From Cunninghamella blakesleeana (lineage: Eukaryota > Mucoromycota > Mucoromycetes > Mucorales > Cunninghamellaceae): a stretch of DNA of 64,000 nt. The translations under genes were made by a program, and so were the position numbers. The stretch is from contig JAFCIZ010000008.1 of assembly GCA_017871115.1 (NCBI GenBank), positions 372,001 to 436,000 on the forward strand, given 5' to 3'. The notes under the pieces were generated by a model, which saw only the letters and a list, made by a program, of their open reading frames with translations, had not been told where the DNA came from and ran no database searches. Positions 12,488-25,801 of this stretch are shown here, piece by piece; positions within the stretch are counted from its first letter, which is position 1, and every line of letters begins with the position of its first letter.

Positions 12488-15336
12488 ATGGCACAGCAAG
12501 GCTCTATTGCTTTACCTTCAGATGATACATCAAATAGAGAACCATGGTGGAAGAAAGTACAAAATTGGTTCCAAGTTAAATTAGAAGGAGAACAAGCACC
12601 ATTATTAGCTGATGAAAATTCACCCAGAAGATCGCGTCGTTATAACACTCGACTTGTTATTGCTGCTTTAGTTTTCTTGATTGCATTGATTGTTTTTATT
12701 GTATTAGGTGTTGTTTGGTATAATACTGATGGTAATAGAATAGAATATATATAACTGAAGGGGAAAAAAAATTTTTTTGGTTGCTTTGAATGGTTTATAT
12801 TTAATTAATTTTTTTATTCTTACAACTGTTATTATTATCATTTTCTTTAGATAACCCAGTGAAAAAAGATCCTCCTCCAGTTTCTAAACCTCCTACTGAT
12901 CCAGAAAAATTTGTTATCTCTTTGCCTTCTGCTGAAAATACTCATGAATTCCTTAAAAAATATACCTCTGAAGCTCACTTGGCTGGTACCGAAAGCGATT
13001 TACGTCAAGCACAATGGACCCGTGATAAATTTAAAGAATTTGGAATTGATAGCCATATCCAAACTTATTACCCTTTGTTAAATTATCCTATTTCTCACCG
13101 TTTGGCTCTAGTATCTGGTCCCGAAGAATTTAGATATGAAGCCAAATTACGTGAAGACCCTGTTGATGAAGATAAAACAAGTTTAAACCCAGACGTTGTT
13201 CCCACTTTCCACGGTAAATATTGGTTTATGTTATATAAAAGAAAAAAAAAGAAAATATGGAAAAGGAAAGAAATGAATAAAAAGAAAAAGAAAAATATTT
13301 TTTAATTAATTGACTAACTAATTATCTTTATTATCTTAATTTATATTTTAATAACAGGTTATTCAAAGAATGGTACAGTTCAAGGCCGTGTTGTTTATGC
13401 TAACTACGGTACATTAGAAGATTTCCAATATTTAGTTGATCAAGGTATTGAATTAAAAGGTACAATCGCACTTGTCCGATATGGTGGTTCTTTCCGTGGT
13501 CTTAAATTAAGAGCTGCTGAAAAATATGGATGTATTGGCGCCCTTGTTTATTCTGATCCTATCGATGATGGACCATTAAATAAAGATCAATTCCCTTATG
13601 TCAATCCTGCTAAATCATATCCTGAAGGTCCTTGGTAAGATTATATAGAATAATATTTTATTTAGTTTTATTTTTAAAAAAAATTAATAATACTATACAA
13701 ATATTAAACTATATATATATACTTCATATTTATTAGGAGATCACCAAGTTCCGTTCAAAGAGGTTCCGTTCAATATTTATCCGTAGTAACAGGTGATCCC
13801 TTGACACCTGGATATGCTGCTACAAAAGATGCTCCTCGTATTAAGCCTGAAGATAGCCCTGGATTAACAAAAATCCCTTCATTACCTTTATCATGGGAAG
13901 ATGCTTTACCTTTATTAAAAGCAACTCAAGGTCATGGTGTTACTCGCAAAGATGATTGGAAAGGTGGATTGGAAGGTGTTGACTATTTTTCAGGTCCTAC
14001 CTTAGGTGAAGTTATTTTAACAAATCATATTGAAAATAAGGTTACTCCTATTTGGAACGTTATTGGTCGTATCAATGGTACTGAAGAACCTGATCGTGCC
14101 ATTATTCTTGGTAATCATCGTGATGCTTGGGTTTTCGGAGCTGTCGACCCTTCAAGTGGTTCTGCTGTATTGGTAAGTTTAACAAAATAAAAATAGATAA
14201 TAATGATAACATAAAAATGAGTCGATATAAATTACTCGTGCTAATATGTAAGCATGCTATTTTTTTATACTATGTTTTTTTTGGTGATTTGGTTTCAGCT
14301 TGAAATCGTCCGTGTGTTCGGTGAACTTTTAAAAACAGGATGGAAGCCTCGTCGTACAATTATTTTCGCTTCATGGGATGCTGAAGAATATGGTTTAGTT
14401 GGGTCCACCGAATGGGTTGAAGATAATCGTGAATGGCTTAATAATGAAGGTACTGCTTATATTAATATGGATACAGCTGTTTCAGGTCCACATTTCCATG
14501 CTTCTGCCACACCTTCTTTGAACCAATTATTATTTGAAGTGACACAAAATATCAACGATCCTAGTACAAAGAAATCTGTTTACAATGCATGGTCTAAATT
14601 GACAACAGGTGATGATGAAGGCATTAGTACTCCTAAAGTTGGTACATTAGGCTCCGGTTCTGATTTTGTTGGCTTTTTAGATCATATTGGTATTGCAAGT
14701 ATCGATATTGGTTATGCTGGTGATTATGGTGTCTATCATAGTAATTATGATAGTATTCATTGGATGGAAAAATTCGGTGACCCTACATTTGAATACCATG
14801 CTAATATGGCTAAAATTGTCAGCTCCTTAGTTGTTCGTCTTTCCAGCGATCGTATTTTACCATTACATCCTAGAGATTATTCTAAAGAATTAATTAATTA
14901 TGTGGAAGACATTGAACATTATGCTGGTGATAAGGAATTTGAAGAATTAAGAGATGCTGTTGAAAAATTAACCAAGACTACACGCCGTTTTGAAAATCGT
15001 TTAGCAAGACTTCAAGATCGTTTAGCTGAATTCGATCATGATATTAAAGATGAAGAATTACCTAGCGTATTAACTAATCGTGTGAAAGATACCAACCATC
15101 GTCTTACTTACTTTGAACGTGGTTTTATTGATGCTGATGGTATTACTAGCCGCCCTTGGTTTAAGCATGTGGTATATGCTCCTTCTTTATGGAAAGGTTA
15201 TGCCTCGCAAACTTTCCCTGCCATTGCTGAAGCCGTCGATGAAAAGGATGAAAAATTATTAGCTTATGCTGTCAAACATGCCGCAAATCAAATTTATGCT
15301 GCTGGTGAAAAATTAAAAGAAGATGCTGATGATTAA
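12488..15336 (+). CDS. Glutamate-carboxypeptidase-II-like M28B membrane peptidase, copy B
   Basis: Exons 12488-12731, 12851-13213, 13358-13634, 13737-14172 and 14299-15336 give 785 codons. Intron positions and phases equal those of copy A. TM at about 55-77; acidic dileucine EQAPLL at 35-40. Catalytic set complete: H422, D432, E469/E470 (WDAEEYG), D498, H587. Exon 4 is nearly identical in DNA to copy A, including a 155-base run without a difference (13951-14105), whereas exons 1, 2 and 5 have diverged, so gene conversion or selection on exon 4 is likely. The linker after the TM has a Pro-rich stretch (DPPPVSKPP) not found in copy A. The exon-5 region before PKVGTLGSG is shorter than in copy A. 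Both copies look functional. Confidence 0.94.
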
Positions 15337-15799
15337 AAAAATACAAAAATAAAAATAAATCGAATGTGTTACAGTTATAAATAAATAAATAAATTAAAAA
15401 ATGTACCATTTTTTTTATTGATAATTTTTGGATAATATAAGGTGTCATTTTATATGTATGTGCAACATGAAAAAAAGAAGCAATAAGTTTTATAAAAAAA
15501 AATATCAGATTTTTCTTTCAATGACATCATTAGAATATATACATATACGTATATAAATAAATAAAATACATTTTTTTATTAATATTTATATAGAACAATA
15601 ATTAAAAAATTAAATATAAATGATATCATATAAAAGTAATGGGTAAAATAATCTAGATGTACAAAAAAAGTAAGGTAAATTGATTGCTATTAAAAGAAAA
15701 AGAAAAAGAAAATTAAAGTACATTACATATTACAAAAAAAAATAGAGTCGATATTCTGTAACTTTTGAATATTTTTTAATTGGTTCTTTTGAATAAACC
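15337..15799. other. Convergent intergenic spacer
   Basis: 3' ends of copy B (+) and the NiCoT gene (-) face each other over about 460 A/T-rich bases. Nothing but A-runs and likely polyadenylation sequence (aaataaataaat). Confidence 0.6.
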
Positions 15800-17782
15800 T
15801 CATTTTTCTTCTAATGCCGTTTTTTCCATTTTTTCATTTCCAATTTCAATTTTCTCGTTTCCTTTTAGACCATCATAATCACTTCCATAGCCAACATTGT
15901 TATTATTTTTATTATTACTGCAGCCTTCTTCCAAAAGATCTAATGAATTGACTTTATCATTCAATTTTTGCTCTTTTAAATCATATTCCTTTTCCAAAGC
16001 CTTATAACCTAATAATCGATATACCATAGCGCTGATAACCCAAGTAAGAATAAAACAGCCCACAATCACAATCCCGATCCATTCAAAACTATCACTGAGG
16101 GTATACCAAAACTGCCACCAACCATTGTCTAATTCCAATTCTTCCCCAATCAATGCAAATAGTTCAATCAAAGCAATTAAAATAGCTACTACTATACTGA
16201 TTAATGTAATTGTCATATTATAATATAATTTTCGCACTGGATTGATATAGGCCCACGTGTAAGTAAATAACATTAAAATGCCATCTAATGAATCGATCAA
16301 TGACATACCTAAAAAAAAAAAGATAAATATATGTATATAAAAAATGGGTTGGTAGCTATTGGTTAGAATCAACATTATTGTAATATATATATATTTTTAC
16401 TCCTTCAGACTGATTTAGACCGTTTTTTTATTATTATTTGTTATTTATCTAATACGGTATAGATTTATTTATTTATTTTAGCACGGATTTTTTTAGTATA
16501 GTATAATTTTTTATTCTTTTTAGCATGATATAGTACTTGTTGATTTTACTTTTCACTAATAACCTACTTTTTTTTTTAATGATATATTTTTTTTTACCCA
16601 TTTGATTCACCCTTTTTTTATCTTTTGACCAAACTACTTTTATATGAAATTTTTTTTATAAAAAACAAGAAATTTACCTGAAGCAAATAACAAAGGTAAT
16701 AAAACAATTAGCCACATATTCATTCCATTGGCACCTTGTACAGCTGTAATACCCAATAACATGATTTCTGTTGAAGTATCAAATCCTAAACCAAACAATA
16801 AACCTAAAGGATACATTTTCCAAGAAGCATTGACAAATTTAAACACGGGACGAAAAAACCTACCCAACAAACCACCTCGATTTAATAAATAGTCATCAAT
16901 ATCCAATTCAGAATAAACACCTTCTTTTTTTAGTCGATTCAAAGTACGGATCACGCCAACCAATACAAGGATATTTAATGTTGCAATCAAAATTAAAAAT
17001 GTAATGGAAACACTTGTGCCAATAATCCCACCAATTTCTGAAAAATTATCTACTCCATTAGCAACAGCATTAGCGGTGGCGGCTACAATTATGCACACAA
17101 CGAAAACTATAGTGGAATGTCCTAATGAAAAAAATAATCCTACACTAACAGGGTGTTGACCATCACTTAATAGTTTTCTTGTTACGTTATCAATGGCCGA
17201 TATATGATCTATTTACACATAAAAATAAAATAGACAAAAGCAAATAATATATAGAATAGTGAGTAAATATATATTCCATATATGTATTCTTTTTTTTTTT
17301 TTTAATTTTATACTTTACCCGCGTCGACTGTATATAGTGATATGTGATGCAAAAAAAAAAAAAATTATATAAAAAAGGTAAATAAAAAAAATAGAATTGT
17401 GAGAAAAAATCTATCTTTCATTTATATATATATATATATATATATATAAATGTATGAATATAACAATTCATATAATTACTATTATATATACTCTACCAGC
17501 ATGACGAAGACCAAGAGTATAAGCTAAAGCTCCAGTACCAATCATAGAAGGATAAGGCTTATAAACGAAAACAGCCACTACCCAAATCACAATATTCACT
17601 AGACTTAAAAAACTTAACAGTATGCATACTTTCTTTCTTATTTTATTAGGATCAGGACCAAAAAAGATTCTATATATAAAAGAGTGTTCTGATAAATATT
17701 TTAACACCCATTGATTAGGTTTTTCTTCCCCTTGATTAGTAGTTACTACTGTGCTTTTTGTTACTGAATGAGTTGATTTCAT
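15800..17782 (-). CDS. NiCoT nickel/cobalt transporter
   Basis: Minus-strand exons 17782-17497, 17327-17319, 17208-16678 and 16308-15800 give 444 codons. The second exon is only 9 nt and supplies the middle of the family signature: LGLRHA | VDA | DHISAIDN, in TM2, residues 96-99 straddling it. Without it the motif would be incomplete, so the microexon is required by homology as well as by splice sites (cag|TCGACGCGG|gtaaag). Other family marks: FFSLGHSTIV, LGFDTSTEI and ASGMSLIDSLDG. About eight membrane spans; hydrophilic N- and C-tails. NiCoTs import Ni(II) or Co(II) at the plasma membrane (in fungi S. pombe Nic1 feeds urease). Ni versus Co preference cannot be read from sequence. Confidence 0.93.
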
Positions 17783-18240
17783 TATAAACTATTTAGTAAA
17801 GAAAAAAATTAAAAGAGGTGCGTGAAAAAAAAAAAAATTTAAAGGAGAGTGAAAGAGAGGAGTTTTAAAAAACTAAATCTGATTATTCGCTATCTAATCT
17901 TTTTTTCTTAAAATTTTTTTTCACAATAAAAAAAAATATAGAAAAAATAAATATCTATATTTATATATTATATATGTATATAGATCTACTATATTTACTA
18001 TTAAATATAGAGTCATTTTTACTGATAAATAAAACAAAATAAAAAGATAGAAATTGAAGACGTTTCTCAAATAAAATAGTCTAATTTGTTAAACTACAAA
18101 GATCATCTTTCATCAAATGTTACCTATTAAAAAAAGAAAAATAAATAAAACATGACCAAAATAATATTTAAGAATTTAATTATCTAATTATTTATTTATT
18201 TATTTATTTATTGTTGAAAATGATGATGACGATGTATATA

Positions 18241-18243
18241 TAT

Positions 18244-18282
<39 letters not shown>
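18241..18282. repeat. (TTTA)n tetranucleotide microsatellite
   Basis: About ten perfect TTTA/ATTT units; a shorter run of the same unit lies at 18187-18212. It produces a spurious Tyr/Leu/Ile/Phe open frame. Confidence 0.95.
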
Positions 18283-18283
<1 letters not shown>

Positions 18284-20109
18284 TGATGAACCTTTTTTTA
18301 AGAAATAAACATTGTATTAATATCAAACTCCGTGATTCTTTCGTGGTAAAAACAATGTTGATTTTTATCAACATATACCTTATTCTTTTCGCTTCCAAGC
18401 GGTTTTTCTTTTATATAATAAATAGCAATTTTTTTCTTTTTTTGCTATGTAAGGTTAATTAACCGAAAGCCATCATCATAAGTGATGATATTTTTTTTTT
18501 TTTTGGTTTCTGTTTTCTTTTTTTCTCTCATCTTCATTATAATTTTTTGTAAAAAAAAAAAAAGATCCTTTTCAACTTCTCTTCTATCGGAGTTCTTTGG
18601 AACCTTTTTGCGCACGTAGATCAAAATAAGTTTTAATAGGTTTTCAAAAAACTTTATTATTTTTTTCTGGGACTAATCTAATCTTTTTTTCGAAAAGAAT
18701 CATTTATTTATTACATATATACTCTCACACTTACTACTTAACACTAAAAAAAAAAAAAATATTGATTATAAAGAAAAAATAATAATCAAATCAAATGATC
18801 TTTTGAAACTAAATAAATTGAAAAGAAAAAAAAAAATGCTTGAATTCTTATTATTTTTATTTTATTTGTTATATTTTATCATAAATCATATAATTCAATG
18901 ATTGGTGTATCGGACTTTTAACTTGCATATAACTACCTTAAAAAGCTGTAAAAATTTTTTACCTTGGTAACAGATTATTAAAAACACTGAGAAAATGCAT
19001 ATATGCAATATAGAAAAACTTTCCCCCGACAATTCTCACCTTAACGATATATGGAGAGAAAAGCAAGTATATGTACATATGGATAAATGATTTTCAGAAA
19101 AAAATAAAGAAAGCTCTGAATTTTAACGCTCAGATCAACTGGCAAAACGGGCCATAAAGGAAAGAAAATATGTAGATCATTTATGTAAAACAGATCTTGT
19201 ATATCTAATGATGATGATAACATTCATAATAACAATAATTTAATTCAATTTATGTTAGCTGAAAACATTCATTACGTAAAATTATGTTTCTTTTTGTAAT
19301 TAAATTAAATTAATTGGTAATCAGGATACTATCAAATAACATTAACCTTTAATAAAAAAGAATCCCTTTAAATCCGAAACAACAAAAAAAAAAAACTAAT
19401 AATAGATAAATAAAAAAACTAATTAAAAATTATAAATTTTTTTAAAAAAAATGAAAAAAAAAAGTGAAAGCTGTCATATATTTTGGATTAATTGACAAGA
19501 AGGGTAGATTTTAGTATTTTTAGTTTTTTCTCTCATGATATGATAGCATGATAATTAACATAAAATAAACATGATACGATTATTTATTTATTTATTTTTT
19601 ATTTCTTTCTAAAAAAAAAAAGTATGGACTAAATAATATAACAGAACTAAAATAAAATAAAAATTAGGTAAAAAAAAAAAGAATAAAAAATCTATGATAA
19701 GGTTAAAAGAGTATACCTACCATCGATCTTGTATTCTAAAAAAAAATTATTTTTAAAATATGTAATGGCTATTTTACTTGTGATATATAAAAGATACGTA
19801 ATGGTTTCATAAAAAATGAATAAAATATCATTATTATTTTTTCTTTTTTCATGATAATGATGAACCTAGTAAGAAACGATTATTTGGGTGATATGGGCAA
19901 CATTTTTTTATATAATGACGAAGGTTAAAGTCGTAGTAAATTAGGAAGTCCCGATTCGGTTATTCAATCCTTATATTTTTTTTTTCCTCCCCCAAGTTTA
20001 AGCCAAGTGACACAGTATATCCCATGATCATACTACTATATTATTGAGTTATTTCTGGTTATGGTGTGAAAATGAAAAAAAAAAAAAAAAAAAAAAAATA
20101 GGGATTTTA

Positions 20110-20121
20110 TTTGGCGGGAAA
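20110..20121. promoter_or_regulatory. E2F-type consensus site upstream of the bHLH gene
   Basis: TTTGGCGGGAAA, a full match to the E2F/DP consensus, about 210 bases before the bHLH start codon and standing alone in A/T DNA. Early-diverging fungi keep E2F/DP factors (established), so G1/S control of this gene is a reasonable inference. Confidence 0.5.
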
Positions 20122-20330
20122 ATAAAATTATTGCTTTATTTGACGCTTGACTTTTTTCGATTATAAAAATATGCTCTTAAAAGCTTTCGGTTTGAATTTT
20201 TTTTTTACAACTTTCTTTCACTTTTTTTTTTTTTTTAAAATATATATAATCATATATAAATATATAAATATATTTATATATATTTATATTTATCGTACTC
20301 TATTTTATTAAATCTATTATTTTATTAAAA

Positions 20331-21414
20331 ATGCACACAGAAGAACAATTATATTTCCCTCCCACTACAATAGAATCAATTCCTTTAAGTCACCCACCTA
20401 TCATTCATGATGATGATGATAATGATAATGATAGTAGTGATAATATGAAATCGACTATATTAAATGATAAGAAAAATGATTCGCCTACTTCCACTATGTT
20501 TATGAAAAGGTAATAGTAACAGTGGTATAAAAAAAAAAAAAAAGTAGCAATCTTCTTTTTTAATTAACGGATTTATCTTGTATAAAAATAGATCGTCTTT
20601 AAGCAAAGCAGAAAGAAGAGCTGAACACAATGCCATTGAAAGAGCAAGAAGAGAAAATTTAAATGGAAAATTTCAACAATTAGCGGAATCCCTTCCTAAT
20701 TTACAAAGCTATCGTCGCCCTTCGAAAGGCCAAATTGTTGAAAAAGCATTGGACTGGGTGAAACAAACAGTTGTCAAAGAAGAAAGATACCAATATCAAA
20801 TTCATCAACTTGAAAGAGAAAACAAAAGATTATTAATGCAATTAAATATGCCTCAACAACAACAACAAACCTCCACTTCTTCACCATGCCATCCCCATTC
20901 AAACCAACAATCTCCCATTCCAATTTCTCAACATTATTCTCCTCAAAATAATAGCAACCCTATTCATACTATGAATAATCATAATCATAATCATACTGAT
21001 AATAATAATACCTTAGATGAATCTATACATCCTTTTATGATCCCTCCCCCTCCTCAACTAATCACTTCCCCTTATTCTATTGGTACAAATTCAAGACGTG
21101 GTTCCGCTATTGTTGATGAAGATGAAGACCCAGATTTTATAATGGATCATCAGTCGTCATCCCAAGGTAAAACGAAAAAAAAAAAAAGAAATAATCCTAT
21201 TTGAAAAAAAATGAGCTATTTTTTAATTCGATTTTTCATTAACAAAATAGTTCCTATTATGCCAACCTCTACCACACCAATACCAAATGATTTTTATTTT
21301 TATAATGATATAGCTACTGCTAATACTACTACCGTGGATACCAATTGGTCAAAAATGAATTTTTTTTCTACTTTTAATCAAAGACTAATTCACCCTACAG
21401 AAATGCCTTTATAA
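20331..21414 (+). CDS. Basic helix-loop-helix transcription factor
   Basis: Exons 20331-20509, 20592-21166 and 21251-21414 give 305 codons. The bHLH spans about residues 66-120: the basic region has H72, E76 and R80 in the 5-9-13 positions that read CACGTG-type E-boxes (class B). Helix 1 (NLNGKFQQLAESL), a Ser/Pro loop and helix 2 (KGQIVEKALDWVKQ) follow, and the heptads continue into a short coiled coil (QIHQLERENKRLLMQL), so bHLH-leucine-zipper is likely. The rest is Gln/His/Asn/Pro-rich and presumably an activation or disordered region. If intron 2 is retained, the protein ends at 21204 after 263 residues with a Lys-rich tail; both versions are open. The spliced end (DTNWSKMNFFSTFN...) looks more protein-like. 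Target genes unknown. Confidence 0.85.
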
Positions 21415-22437
21415 ATAAATCGTCATTGTCATCACTTATTTATTTTTTTCCAAAAAAAAATCATCACTACTTTCTCAGCTCTTTTTTTTTTTTCCTCTCT
21501 TTTTTTTGATCACATTTTTATTGTATATTTTTATTATTCTATATATAACCATTCCTTATTAATACTATTATTATTTATTATTTATTATATATTGATATTT
21601 TCTTCTTTTTTTTTAAAAAAAAAAAAGGATATTAATAATAAAAACTTTTGAAATTGAGCAAATACTTTATATTCTTTTTATTATACACATACACACGTTA
21701 AGATCCATATTTTTTTAAAAATAAAGACAAGCTTCTTGAAAAAGAACATGACGAATAATATAAAAAAAATCTATTTTTTTTTAAACATCAGCCCTATTTT
21801 ATTTTTATAAAATTAAAAAACCTCTCCAATAAAAAAAAAAAGCTCTACCAGCAATTTTTTTTTGTTTTCGCTCTCTCTTCCTCCGATAAAATTCTTAAAA
21901 AAGGAAATAGCAAATCATTAAAATGAGAGAGAAAAAACATGTATGTACTTCAAAATAGAGTAATTATTATTGGTTTTTTTTTTTTTGATATAAAAAAATG
22001 ATAAGGCTTTTAAAAACCAAGTTATTTTTTGTATATTTAATATATAAAGTATTAATAATAATATATATACATATATATAAATAATATTCATCTGTTATTG
22101 TTATGATTATTTTATCTTTTTTATTTCATATCAATATATATATACAAGTAAATAAAAAGATTAGAAAAACCGCGGTCGGGGATTCAATTAAAAGGTGTCA
22201 GTTCTCGATACATATATGGTAAAAATTTACCATAACCTCGGATTGTCGTTATCTCACTGGAAATTTTCAATTTTTATGCACAAGTATTTTTTTAAAGTTT
22301 TTTCATTTCATACCACCCCCAATCTACTTTCCTTCTTTGACAATATAAATTATTGAACTCTTATCTTTATTTATTTAAATGAACGATGAGAAAAAATAGA
22401 TATATACATGCATATCGATTCATATAAATATATATAT

Positions 22438-22472
22438 ATTTATATTTATATTTATATTTATATTTATATTTA

Positions 22473-22503
<31 letters not shown>
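22438..22503. repeat. TTTATA hexanucleotide then TA repeat
   Basis: About seven units of TTTATA/ATTTAT followed by about 12 TA dinucleotides. Confidence 0.93.
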
Positions 22504-22507
<4 letters not shown>

Positions 22508-23020
22508 GATACAATACGTATGAATGATCTTATATAGTAAATAACCTTTTATACTCTATTAGGTATATAAAATCAAATTTTTGTACTACAATAAGCTAAA
22601 CATATCATTTCTACATGATTGTTATGTTAACATTTTTTTTTTTTTTTCGTTGTAGTTTGTTTGTTGTATGTATCTTGATTTTATATTATTTAGCGTATGT
22701 AGCATTACGCAAAACAAAATAAATTATATAAAGTTGGTCCGTCACACTTTCTATACAATTTAAGCAATATTATTTCAGAAATCAAGATTTAAACTTTAAT
22801 GACTTGAGAATAAGGAAATTTTTTTTTTTTTTTTTCTTTCTAGAATACCCACACTTTTTTTAATTAACCAAAAAAAAAAAAAGAGTCATTATTATATTAA
22901 AAGGATAGGGTAGGATTCAATATTAGTTTAGATAGCAGTTTCTTTTTTTTTTTAAAAAAAAAAAAATAAAGTAACTATAACGATAATTAGTGGCGTTATA
23001 TTAGAAAAAAGGTATGTATG

Positions 23021-23058
<38 letters not shown>

Positions 23059-25801
23059 TTATGGGAATCGAAACTTCTTGCCTTTTTACGAATTAAAGTT
23101 TAATGGTACCAAAATCTTGGTTTCTCGATCTCATTGGAATAAAGAACAAATAAATATAACAAAAACCCTTTTTTTCTTTTTGAAATAAATAAAGATGTAA
23201 ACAATAAAATGATCAGATTTTATTCCTTTTCTTATATAATTCATTAAAAAATTAACTTGTCATGAGATATTAAACCAAATCGTGATTGTAATAAATAAAT
23301 AAACAAATCAAATATCATCATCATCAATCATCATTTAATAATAATACAAGATATTTTCTATTATTATCACTAATATTGTGTTTCTATAATAATAGAACTT
23401 TTTTTTAAAAAAAAAAGAAGACAGCCTATTATAGGTGAGAATATTTTAATTGATATCCTCAATTCTTGAATTCGGTAAAGAATTAGAAAGAAGGAAAAAA
23501 AAAAGTTAACAAAACAATAAACCATAATAGAAACCAATAAAAACCAACACCAGTTATTCGTTTCGTTTTGAAATTAAATATAAAAATTCTATAGATACGT
23601 ATATATATATGTTCGATCTGTGTAAAATAAATAAATAAAACTTCTTTTTCTTTTTAAAAACGAATCATTCCCACACAGCCGGAATTATTTATATCTTGTA
23701 AATTTTCTTTTATTATTCAAACACCCCATCTTTTTTTAAAAAAAAATACTAAACTTCGAATAGTTTTACTTTTTTTTCGCCATCTTTAAAATAAAAAAAT
23801 AGATGGATAGATATAAAACATTATTTTTAATTCTAATAATATGATATCAACTCTTTAATGATGATCCAAAACTTAATATTATCAAAGAATGCTGATTTTC
23901 TTTTTTTTCGCTTTCTAATACCCATGTATATAAATAAGTACATGTATTATCTGAGATCCTACTTTTTCCATAAATAATTGACTGTATATTATTCGTTTAC
24001 AAGTTTCACAAAATCAATAAATTATATATCATATTTATATTAAATAGATGATCGCTGTGTATTCAGAACTACTAATTGCAGTGAACAAAAATGTAGTGGT
24101 TGTAAAATGTATATAAGTGAATATAAAATATACTTATATTGAGCTTATATTTTTCAATAAAGTCTAGAACATAAGGTTTTGGGGTTCAAGGAGATTTATC
24201 AATAACGATGATAGAAGAAATATCCACTCTATATTATTATTATTATTATTAAAAATATTTCCCATCATTTTTTATTTTTTAAAATTTTGAAGGTATAAAT
24301 CAATTCATTTTAAAACAGGTAAGCAGGTTGACAATTGATTGAATTTATTATTTAATTATTGAAGAGTATTGTTTTGAATAAAGTCATACTATGGTTTTGA
24401 ATAAAAAAAGCCATAAAAAATTCAGTCGTCTTGGGTAAATATATATATACTTGTGGACAATAAACAATCAAATTTAAAAAAAAAAAAAATACAACAATAA
24501 TCGTGAATTAACTTTATCAATCATCATAAATAAAATAAATTAGTCTCCTTGAAAGAATCTTTCTGATCATCATCATGAATAAAAAAAACCCCCACTTTAT
24601 TGAATAACAAATAACCAGTATTTATATATAGTTCCTATCATTTCAAATACATCAAACATCGTATATTCGCTAACCATGTAAAAATTACATTTTAAATAGA
24701 AAATTTCGATAATAAATAATAAAAAAAATTAAAAAAAAATACTGATTCATAACTACAAGTTGTATTGATCATACATATATATATCGGCTAGTTATACTAT
24801 GATATATATATGTCGTCAGTAACATGAAAATGGAAATATACGTACTATAAAAAAACAACTATCAAGAATAATGAATAACTTACTGCCAGAAATAATTACT
24901 TTTTGAACAGCACTAGGAAATGCGAAAAATCATAAATGGCTTCCAGGAACCATAAAATATCAACCAATCATTCTATATAAATCTATACTATTAATTCAAA
25001 TAAAAAAAAATTCATAGGTTAATTTCAATATGAAATAAAAAGTAGATTTAATATATTTAGGGTTTTAGGGTAAAAAGAAAGAACTCTCATTTGCTAATTA
25101 TTAAAAAACACCGCCAGAAACAATATACTAACAATAATAAATATATCAAATAAGCTAATTTAACTAATCCGAAAATACATTTATATATACCATATATATA
25201 ATATTTTATTATAATACAGTAAAAAAAAAATCAGCAGTATAAAAAATACATTTAATATAGAAAGAATTAAAAGTGAATGAGAGAACGAAAAAGTAAAATT
25301 TAAAAAAATTGATATTTTATTGAATAAAAGTTAACTCCGAACACCACCTTTAACTTGAACTGATTATTTCTATGAACTCTCTATTGCGTAATAGTAATTT
25401 TATTATTTTATTTAAGGCACTAGTATATCTGCTTTCTTATTAAAACTAATTATAAGAAAAAGGAAAGTTAGAAAAAAACCGGAGTCCATATCTATCTGAA
25501 ATTAATGCATAATATATAAATATATATATGTTATAAAGAACACAATTCTCTTTCAATTAATTGATTATTCGAATAGAATAAAGTATATATTAATTTATTA
25601 ATATAAAAAATCACTTTAAATTCATTCATAATACTTTTATTTTTTAAAAAAAAATGTATGATATGATCCTAATTAGTATTTTTTATAATGGTAATCAAGC
25701 ACTTTGTTTATCGATAGACTAATATACACAAAATCATACAAAAAATAATATTTTAAAAACTATCAAGTCTATATATTTTCATTATATCAATCATTGTTTC
25801 T

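Larger units (their letters stand above)
17783..20330. other. Divergent intergenic region between NiCoT and bHLH genes
   Basis: 2.5 kb containing both promoters. Holds a TTTA microsatellite (18241-18282), many A- and T-runs, a 24-base A-run at about 20075-20098, a consensus E2F-type site (20110-20121) and a decayed coding-like stretch around 19035-19240. No intact gene supported. Confidence 0.55.

Noticed and set aside
18211..18462. 83-codon plus-strand frame
   Set aside because: Made by the TTTA microsatellite; no protein character.
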